DNA from: an uncultured Lachnospiraceae bacterium
GTDB lineage: Bacteria > Bacillota > Clostridia > Lachnospirales > Lachnospiraceae
Reading direction: 5' to 3'
Length of the DNA: 11,939 nt
Assembly (NCBI GenBank): GCA_902783765.1
Contig: CACZSB010000037.1
Span: 1-11,939, forward strand
In this document: piece by piece, positions 7,135 through 11,939 of the stretch
How the letters are laid out: every line of letters begins with the position of its first letter
How positions within the stretch are numbered: the first letter of the stretch is position 1
Notes under the pieces: model-generated
The model's database searches: none
What the model saw: the letters and a program-made list of their open reading frames with translations, nothing else
What the model was told of the DNA's origin: nothing
Made by a program: the position numbers and the translations under genes

Positions 7135-7148
7135 GAAGCGGCCGCTTC
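7135..7148. repeat. 14-bp palindrome at the ferredoxin transcript start
   Basis: GAAGCGGCCGCTTC is a perfect 14-bp palindrome between the predicted transcript start (about 7149) and the ribosome binding site. It could be an operator, or form a hairpin at the very 5' end of the ferredoxin mRNA. Which one cannot be told from the sequence. Confidence 0.55.
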
Positions 7149-7155
7149 GCCGCAC

Positions 7156-7184
7156 ATTATAGTATTTTTTTTCCTTCTTTGCAA
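7156..7184 (-). promoter_or_regulatory. Strong promoter of the ferredoxin gene
   Basis: The minus strand has TTGCAA (7184-7179), a 17-nt A-rich spacer and a consensus TATAAT (7161-7156). It starts directly after the htrA stop codon (7185). The expected transcript start near 7149 gives a leader of about 40 nt. Confidence 0.8.
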
Positions 7185-8678
7185 TCAGTTTGAATAATCT
7201 TTTTTATACCCCAGGGTCAGGGAGAGTTCTATTTCCTGATAGCTGCCCTGAACCAGACGCTTCAGCTTGATTTTAACGGTGCTTCCCCCTGCATGATATC
7301 GAAGCTCCCGGGCCAGATCATCAAAATTATTCAGTTTCACCCCGTCTATTTCCGTAATCACGTCGTAGGCCAGGATCCCCGCCTGTGCCGCAGGACTGTC
7401 GATGCCCACCTCGGATACGTAGGCGCCGGCGGGAATGCCGTAAAAATCCGTATAGCTGCTTGAAAGGTTCTTGAAGGTGATGCCCAGGTAGGGATAATCT
7501 TCCTGGCTCACAGGCACCCGGGGGGTCTGGGAAGAAAGCTCTGTCATAATATCCCGGATGCTGGAGATAGGAATGGCAAAACCGATACCCTCCACCTCTT
7601 CATCGGAATATTTGGCATTATTGATGCCGATAAGCTCTCCCTTGGCATTGAGCAGCGCGCCGCCGCTGTTTCCGGGATTGATGGCGGCACTGATCTGCAG
7701 CAGTTTCATGGTGGTACCGTCGGAGAAGGTAACGCTGCGTTCCAGACCGCTGACCACACCGGTGGTCACGGACTGACCGAAGCCCAGGGCATTGCCGATG
7801 GCTATGACCCCCTCTCCCAGCTCTAAATCGTCGCTGGAGCCGATGGCCGCACTGCGGATTTGAGCCCGGGTGCTTTCCTTTAAGTCTTTAAGCATGACCC
7901 CCAGCACCGCCAGATCGTTTTCCTGACTGCTGCCCTTCACATAGGCTGCGGCGGTCTCTCCGTCCACAAAGATCAGGGTAATATCCGTGGCATCATCGAT
8001 CACATGATAATTGGTGACCACCCACAGTTCCTCTTCTCCGCCCCCGATGATCACGCCGCTGCCGGCGCCGCTGGTCTGATACTCCCGACGGCCATAAAAA
8101 CCGCTGTTCATCTGCACCGTCCCCTGGGTCTCAATGGAAACCACCGAGGGAATCACCTGAGATACGATATCAGAAACATCCGTGAGGCTGCCCTCCGCCC
8201 CGGCCGCCAGGGAAACCCCTTCCACCTTGCTGTTTTCCGTCAAGGAAGACGGCTTGCTGCGGCTGGCGGAGACCCCCGTCATCTGGTCCTTCAAATTGTT
8301 GATCTGATTCCGCAGGGACCGAAGCTCCAGATAATTATTCAAACCGAAAACCAGGGCGCCAAGGGCCAGGAGCCCGGCCAAAACGCTGATAAAGGAACGG
8401 CGCTTCATTCTGCGGCGGGCTTTTTCCGCCGCCGCCTTCTGCCGCTCATAATCCTCCTGGCGACGGCGACGTTCTTCCTGCTCTGCCATAGCCTGCAGCT
8501 GCCTTTCCCGGGCCAGCCGGGCCGCCTCCTGCGCCGCCTCCGCCTGGCGTTTTTCCTCCGCCTCCCGGAGAAGCGCCTCCTCCCGGATGCGCTGGTTCAG
8601 GGCTTCTTCCACCGCCTCCCGGCCGCTGATGGGCAAGGCCCCTTCCGTCTCCTGCTTATCTTCATCCCAAAGGTTCAT
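7185..8678 (-). CDS. HtrA/DegP-like membrane-anchored serine protease with PDZ domain
   Basis: The 497-residue protein has four parts. Residues 1-92 are a cytoplasmic, highly charged stretch rich in Glu, Arg, Gln and Ala (about 22-92, probable coiled coil). A membrane anchor spans about 96-114. The trypsin-like domain spans about 168-390, with His225 (TNYHVI), Asp255 (ENDLAVLG) and Ser338 (INPGNSGGAL). A PDZ domain covers about 395-490 (YLGI, SPAAQAGI, DVITEIDG). HtrA proteases degrade or refold damaged proteins at the outer face of the membrane. The residues before the catalytic loop read QISAAINPGNSGG where QTDAA is more common; the serine itself is intact. ATG 8678 is chosen for AAGGAG 9 nt upstream; the frame is open to 8705. 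The long cytoplasmic N-terminus is unlike DegP and more like Gram-positive membrane-anchored HtrA. Confidence 0.94.
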   Translation of the reverse strand: MNLWDEDKQETEGALPISGREAVEEALNQRIREEALLREAEEKRQAEAAQEAARLARERQLQAMAEQEERRRRQEDYERQKAAAEKARRRMKRRSFISVLAGLLALGALVFGLNNYLELRSLRNQINNLKDQMTGVSASRSKPSSLTENSKVEGVSLAAGAEGSLTDVSDIVSQVIPSVVSIETQGTVQMNSGFYGRREYQTSGAGSGVIIGGGEEELWVVTNYHVIDDATDITLIFVDGETAAAYVKGSSQENDLAVLGVMLKDLKESTRAQIRSAAIGSSDDLELGEGVIAIGNALGFGQSVTTGVVSGLERSVTFSDGTTMKLLQISAAINPGNSGGALLNAKGELIGINNAKYSDEEVEGIGFAIPISSIRDIMTELSSQTPRVPVSQEDYPYLGITFKNLSSSYTDFYGIPAGAYVSEVGIDSPAAQAGILAYDVITEIDGVKLNNFDDLARELRYHAGGSTVKIKLKRLVQGSYQEIELSLTLGYKKDYSN

Positions 8679-8703
8679 GGATGCTCTCTCCTTCCTGCCT
8701 GTC

Positions 8704-8743
8704 AAAAAGCCCGTCAGGCTTACAGGCTTAAGCTTAACGGGCT
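8704..8743 (-). terminator. Terminator-like hairpin between LCP gene and htrA leader
   Basis: On the minus strand AGCCCGT (8743-8737) pairs with ACGGGCT (8714-8708) and is followed by five T residues. It lies 45 nt after the LCP stop and only 25 nt before the htrA start codon. It therefore ends the LCP transcript, attenuates htrA transcription, or both. The loop holds a tandem AAGCCTG repeat. The only candidate htrA promoter upstream (TTAACA, 17 nt, TCACAT, about 8784-8756) is weak. Confidence 0.65.
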
Positions 8744-8788
8744 ATTGTGATGAAAATGTGACGAAAAAGAAGCGATTCTGTTAAATCT

Positions 8789-10072
8789 TTACTCCCCGCT
8801 TTTGCCGGCGGCAATCATTTCCGCATGATAGGCGGCAATCCGGCGGACCGTCTCCGAGGGCGTATAGCTGGGGTCGTTATACAAAAGCTCGTGAAGCTTC
8901 CGGACCTCCTCTTCCAAATCCGTGGCATACATTACATAGCGCACCGAGGCATCCGAGACCTGGTTGCGGGGCAGGGCGCCCTTTTCCGCCAGATGGTATT
9001 TTTTGTAATCCATGGCCAGGCCCAAAAGCTGTTCGAAGCTCAGGGTGGTTTTCATGTTTTCCGTGACCTTATCCACCATTTCCTTGATTTTGAAAATGTT
9101 CTGGCTTTTGGCTTTTTCCACCAGCAAACTCACCACGTAGCGCTGCCGTTCTGTGCGGCCGAAATCGTCCCCCATACCGTAGCGCAGGCGGCAGAAGGCC
9201 ACCACACTGATGCCGTTTAAGAGCTGAAGTCCTTCCTTTTCCTCCACCCACTTGGTGCCCTGGGGACGACCGGTGAAGTCCTGTACGTCCTCAATATATT
9301 TGTTGCACTCCGTGGCTTCCTTTAAGGTGAGCTCCACCTCCAGGCCACCCATGATATCCACGATATCCGCCATGGCCGTCCAGTTGATGACCACAAAATC
9401 GCTGATGGGCAGGTCCAGATTCCAATTTAGAATATCCACCATGGCTTCGGGGCCGTTAATGGAATAGCTGTCAGTGAGCTTGCGGTATTTTCCTTCGCTG
9501 GTTTCCAGGGCATAATCCCGGTAAACGGAGCTCAGATTGATTTCCCCGCTTTCCTTATTGATGGTTACAATCATACAGACGTCCGAGCGGACACCCTTGC
9601 CCATAATCGACTGATCTCGGGCATCCACGCCAAAAATCGCAAAGGTATAAAAGCCGTTTCGGTCCGGAAGATCCACCTGAATACTGGGCAGGGTTTCGTC
9701 GGGGCTTTCCAGCACCGAACTGCTCTCATTCGGGTTGCTTTCATCCTTGGGGCTGGCGGAAAAATCCGGTCCCGCCGGAGGCAGGGATTCCTCCGCCGGC
9801 GTGGTAACAGGGTCCGTGACCCGGGCATTGATTCTCTGGGATATCTGGCTAGCATAATTGACGCCCATATAAACGCCAATCAGCACCAATAGAAATAAAC
9901 ATTCCAGCACCAGCCCGATAATCTGCTGGCGCCGTTTCTTTTTGTATTTTTTTAAACGCTTTAAATGCTCCTGATGCTCCCGCTTATCGGCGGCAGAGCC
10001 GGCCGGATCCGTTTCCGTGCCGGAGGCGCGGCGTCTTAATTGATCTAAGGATTTATTGATCTTCTTTGCCAT
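8789..10072 (-). CDS. LytR-CpsA-Psr (LCP) family wall polymer transferase
   Basis: This 427-residue protein has a basic cytoplasmic N-terminus (residues 31-49 rich in Lys and Arg), one membrane anchor at about 51-71, a Ser/Pro/Glu-rich extracellular linker (about 85-135), and the LCP domain from about 140. LCP landmarks are GVDARD (148-153, Asp150 and Arg152), RSD (162-164), VYRDY (183-187, Arg185 and Asp186) and RLRYGMGDDFGRTERQR (295-311). These Arg/Asp residues bind the pyrophosphate of a polyprenyl-linked substrate. LCP enzymes attach teichoic acid, capsule or other polymers to peptidoglycan, or act on wall proteins. The start ATG 10072 has GGAG 7 nt upstream and a promoter of its own. 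The gene may supply the attachment step for the glycan implied by the flippase, but that link is inference. Confidence 0.94.
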   Translation of the reverse strand: MAKKINKSLDQLRRRASGTETDPAGSAADKREHQEHLKRLKKYKKKRRQQIIGLVLECLFLLVLIGVYMGVNYASQISQRINARVTDPVTTPAEESLPPAGPDFSASPKDESNPNESSSVLESPDETLPSIQVDLPDRNGFYTFAIFGVDARDQSIMGKGVRSDVCMIVTINKESGEINLSSVYRDYALETSEGKYRKLTDSYSINGPEAMVDILNWNLDLPISDFVVINWTAMADIVDIMGGLEVELTLKEATECNKYIEDVQDFTGRPQGTKWVEEKEGLQLLNGISVVAFCRLRYGMGDDFGRTERQRYVVSLLVEKAKSQNIFKIKEMVDKVTENMKTTLSFEQLLGLAMDYKKYHLAEKGALPRNQVSDASVRYVMYATDLEEEVRKLHELLYNDPSYTPSETVRRIAAYHAEMIAAGKSGE

Positions 10073-10085
10073 AGTCTGTCTCCAC

Positions 10086-10125
10086 GGCTTGCTATTCTAC
10101 CCCAAAAGCAGAAAAAGTGCAAGCC
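10086..10125. repeat. 7-bp inverted repeat flanking the LCP promoter
   Basis: GGCTTGC (10086-10092) and GCAAGCC (10119-10125) are perfect inverted copies 26 bp apart. One overlaps the -35 box and the other lies just downstream of the -10 box. They could be an operator bound by a dimer; chance cannot be excluded for 7-bp arms. Confidence 0.35.
10094..10122 (-). promoter_or_regulatory. Promoter of LCP gene
   Basis: The minus strand reads TTGCAC (10122-10117), 17 nt, then TAGAAT (10099-10094). The -10 matches at five of six positions. The predicted transcript start near 10087 leaves a leader of about 15 nt that just holds the ribosome binding site. Confidence 0.6.
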
Positions 10126-10132
10126 AGGGCTT

Positions 10133-10576
10133 TTATCTCGTCTCCTCAATGTCGCTGATGATATCCAGCCGGGCCTGATGACGGCCCCCTTCGAATTCCG
10201 CCCCCAGGAAGGCATCCACAATGGCCTGGGCCGTTTCCAGACCCACAATACGGGCTCCAAAGGCTATGATTTGGGCGTTATTGTGCTGCCGGGCCAGGCG
10301 GGCGGTGACCGGTTCCGAGCAGACTGCCGCCCGGATCCCCTTTACCTTATTGGCTGCCAGGGAAATGCCCACGCCGGTGCCGCAGATCAGCACCCCTCGC
10401 GCCACCTCTCCCTTTTGCACAGCCCGGGCCACCGCTTCCCCGTAGAGGGGATAATCACAGCGCTGGGCGGAAAAACAGCCGTAGTCCCGGACCTCGTGGC
10501 CCTGGGCCTCCAAATAAGATACCACCTGTTTTTTCATATCAAAGGCCGCATGATCGCAGCCGATACCTATTATCAT
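10133..10576 (-). CDS. rpiB: Ribose-5-phosphate isomerase B
   Basis: The 147-residue protein, normal for the RpiB/LacAB family, interconverts ribose 5-phosphate and ribulose 5-phosphate in the pentose phosphate pathway. Visible landmarks are CDHAAF (residues 7-12, Asp8 and His9), the loop CGTGVGIS with catalytic base Cys65 (65-72), ARQHNNA with His98 (95-101), and GGRHQAR (130-136). The usual YPD motif reads YPL (42-44). The related galactose-6-phosphate isomerase LacA/LacB is less likely because the active-site Cys is present and the gene is alone. ATG 10576 has AAGGGGG 8 nt upstream. The gene has its own good promoter with an unusual dyad and is 60 nt upstream of the LCP gene, which has a separate promoter. 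Confidence 0.95.
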   Translation of the reverse strand: MIIGIGCDHAAFDMKKQVVSYLEAQGHEVRDYGCFSAQRCDYPLYGEAVARAVQKGEVARGVLICGTGVGISLAANKVKGIRAAVCSEPVTARLARQHNNAQIIAFGARIVGLETAQAIVDAFLGAEFEGGRHQARLDIISDIEETR

Positions 10577-10592
10577 GGGAAAGCCCCCTTGT

Positions 10593-10625
10593 TTTTTCCC
10601 TTACTCTATCCTCCGAAGGGAAAAA
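10593..10625. repeat. 10-bp perfect inverted repeat over the rpiB promoter
   Basis: TTTTTCCCTT (10593-10602) and AAGGGAAAAA (10616-10625) are perfect inverted copies separated by 13 bp; centres are 23 bp apart, about two helix turns. The -10 box lies in the spacer and one arm fills part of the region between -10 and -35. Only one arm is transcribed in full, so a DNA operator is a better reading than an RNA hairpin. Confidence 0.6.
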
Positions 10626-10631
10626 TGTCAA
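10603..10631 (-). promoter_or_regulatory. Promoter of rpiB
   Basis: The minus strand has a consensus TTGACA (10631-10626), a 17-nt spacer and TAGAGT (10608-10603). The predicted start near 10597 gives a leader of about 20 nt. Confidence 0.72.
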
Positions 10632-10659
10632 GGCGGCGGGCAGACCCGCATAGACGGAC

Positions 10660-10688
10660 TGGATTTTTTTCGGGCCGGCCCATATAAT
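10660..10688 (+). promoter_or_regulatory. Promoter of the DUF4139 gene, with a palindromic spacer
   Basis: The plus strand has a consensus TATAAT (10683-10688), with a poor -35 (TGGATT, 10660-10665) 17 bp upstream. The spacer contains the 10-bp palindrome GGGCCGGCCC (10672-10681), which ends directly before the -10. A weak -35 with a palindrome in the spacer is compatible with a regulated promoter. Confidence 0.55.
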
Positions 10689-10733
10689 AAAGACAGAATC
10701 CTCCCCCGGGAGAAAAAGATCGGAGAATGAAAT

Positions 10734-11939
10734 ATGAATACCACTAAGGTTGTAAATGCAGCGATCTACCGTCAGGGCGCCATCATCACCCGCCGGGGCA
10801 GCGTGAACCTGCAGGAAGGCTCCCAGCGGATTCACCTGAAAGGGCTCAGTCCTTTTCTGGATGAAAGCTCCCTGCGACTGGCTTTGCCCCCGGGGCTTTC
10901 CGGGGGCCAGGTGCAAACCGAATATCCCGACCAGGCGCAGATTGACGAAGCCCTGAAGGAATTAAACGACAGGCAGGCCCTGCTGCAGGCACAGCTGGAA
11001 AGCCTGAACAAGCAGGCCATATTGTGGGAGAAAAACGGAGATTTCAGCGCCAAAAGCGCCCTGTCCGTGGCGGAAATGACGGAATATCTGGAAAAGCTTC
11101 CGGCCCGGCTGGAGGCCCTCCGGGGCGAGAGCCGCCGAATCGCGGAAGAATTAAAAAGCCTGGAGACGGAAATCCAAAAGGCCCTGGAGGAGGCCCACAA
11201 GCCCTTTGTAAGTGCGGAGATCACCGCCCCGGCGGCGGGAGAATATCCCCTGGAACTGCGTTACCGGGACGGAAATATCTTTTGGAATCCCATTTATGAG
11301 ATCCACGGAGACAGCAGTGGAGAAGCGCTGGATCTGCGGCTTCGGGGCCAAATCCGCCAGGGCAGTGGCGAGGACTGGGAAGGGGTCAGCATCACCCTGT
11401 ATACGGGTAATCCCAGCCTTTCCGGCACCATCCCCCAGCAGCATTCTACCCATATCCGCTTTTATGAAGCGCCCAAAATCATGAACGACGGTCTGGGCCG
11501 CGCCCCCCGCATGGCCATGCAGAAGGCCTCCATGGCGATGCAGGAGGATATGGCCATGATGGTTACGGAGGAAGCGGCGGCCTACGGCGGGGCGGCGCCT
11601 GTGATGAATACCGTTTACGATCCCGGCAGCGCCGCTGCCCAAAAGGAGACCATGACAGAGTATCAGTTAGAGGGCCGGTGGAATATTAAAAATGAGCAGG
11701 AGATTCTTTGCGATATCAAGGAAGATTCCCTGGTCTGCCGTTATCATGTGGTGACCCTGCCCCGGCTTTCGGACAAGGCCTATCTGGCGGCTCAAATCCG
11801 CACCGCCGATGTGGAGGATCTGCAAAACACCCGGGCTGCCGTTTATCTGAAGGGGGATTTTGCCGGCCATGTGCTGCTGCGGCCCGATATGACCAAGGAG
11901 CATTATGATTTGTCCCTGGGCATCGATGAAAGTGTGAAA
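10734..11939 (+). CDS. DUF4139 domain protein, mucoidy-inhibitor A-like (partial, 3' end missing)
   Basis: 402 residues are visible and the frame runs off the window end. The N-terminus (about 1-60: AAIYRQGAIITRRGSVNLQEG, then LKGLSPFLDESSLRL) matches the DUF4140-type beta domain, followed by a coiled coil (about 66-155) and the DUF4139 domain (from about 165: WNPIYEI, EDWEGVSITLYTGNP). The visible end (GHVLLRPDMTKEHYDLSLGID) is a conserved late DUF4139 segment, so perhaps the last quarter is missing. Bacterial relatives include MuiA, named for an effect on mucoid capsule; the biochemical role is unknown. No signal peptide is seen. The segment 250-291 carries nine methionines (MAMQ, MAMQ, MAMM), an unusual insert in the domain. 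GGAGA lies 7 nt before ATG 10734. It is the only plus-strand gene. Confidence 0.82.
   Translation, partial: MNTTKVVNAAIYRQGAIITRRGSVNLQEGSQRIHLKGLSPFLDESSLRLALPPGLSGGQVQTEYPDQAQIDEALKELNDRQALLQAQLESLNKQAILWEKNGDFSAKSALSVAEMTEYLEKLPARLEALRGESRRIAEELKSLETEIQKALEEAHKPFVSAEITAPAAGEYPLELRYRDGNIFWNPIYEIHGDSSGEALDLRLRGQIRQGSGEDWEGVSITLYTGNPSLSGTIPQQHSTHIRFYEAPKIMNDGLGRAPRMAMQKASMAMQEDMAMMVTEEAAAYGGAAPVMNTVYDPGSAAAQKETMTEYQLEGRWNIKNEQEILCDIKEDSLVCRYHVVTLPRLSDKAYLAAQIRTADVEDLQNTRAAVYLKGDFAGHVLLRPDMTKEHYDLSLGIDESVK

Noticed and set aside
10121..10135. AAGCC/GGCTT hairpin after rpiB as a terminator
   Set aside because: The stem is only 4-5 bp with a tiny loop, the T tract begins 4 nt later, and the same bases form the LCP promoter -35. 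It is too weak to call.
1..11939. Frequent CCAGGGCC / GGCCCTGG words across the window
   Set aside because: The words follow the coding strand and reflect the favoured codon pair GCC CTG (Ala-Leu) and related GGC/CTG use, so they are codon bias rather than a repeat family or a chromosome-orienting motif.

Overview
The window looks like ordinary chromosome from a fairly GC-rich anaerobic member of the Clostridia (Firmicutes). Pointers are strong AGGAGG-type ribosome binding sites, an eight-cysteine clostridial-type 2[4Fe-4S] ferredoxin, a LytR-CpsA-Psr (LCP) cell-wall protein, a membrane-anchored HtrA protease, and the order HIT protein, ZapA, U32 peptidase-like protein. The genus cannot be told from the sequence. 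No tRNA, rRNA, CRISPR array, insertion sequence, phage gene or toxin-antitoxin pair is visible.

Layout. All genes up to about 10,580 are on the minus strand, so in transcription order they run right to left: rpiB (10576-10133), LCP (10072-8789), htrA-like protease (8678-7185), ferredoxin (7108-6938), CPBP intramembrane protease (6853-6092), mscL (6016-5546), VioA-like sugar aminotransferase (5516-4419), a 72-residue unknown (4365-4147), a polysaccharide flippase (4125-2668), HIT protein (2671-2255), zapA (2250-1933), and a U32 peptidase-like protein that leaves the window at its left edge. The only plus-strand gene starts at 10734 and encodes a DUF4139/mucoidy-inhibitor-like protein cut by the right edge. 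There is no gene-free stretch over 300 bases; the longest gap is the divergent region 10577-10733.

Transcription. The right half looks like short units, each with its own promoter: rpiB, LCP, ferredoxin and CPBP each have recognisable -35/-10 pairs spaced 17 bp. A clear terminator follows the ferredoxin gene, and another terminator-like hairpin lies between the LCP gene and htrA. From mscL leftward the genes look like one operon: gaps are 21-53 nt or less, flippase and HIT overlap by ATGA, zapA starts 4 nt after HIT, and the U32 gene starts at or inside the zapA stop region.

Theme. Most genes concern the cell envelope: wall-polymer attachment (LCP), envelope proteolysis (HtrA, CPBP), osmotic release (MscL), deoxyamino-sugar synthesis and polysaccharide export, and division (ZapA). 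RpiB and ferredoxin are housekeeping metabolism. I found no convincing new multi-gene system. The points most worth a second look are DNA-level dyads placed on four promoters, a CPBP promoter that predicts a leaderless mRNA, a terminator in the htrA leader, a zinc-ribbon tail on MscL, and an isolated aminotransferase/unknown/flippase trio inside a division-related operon.
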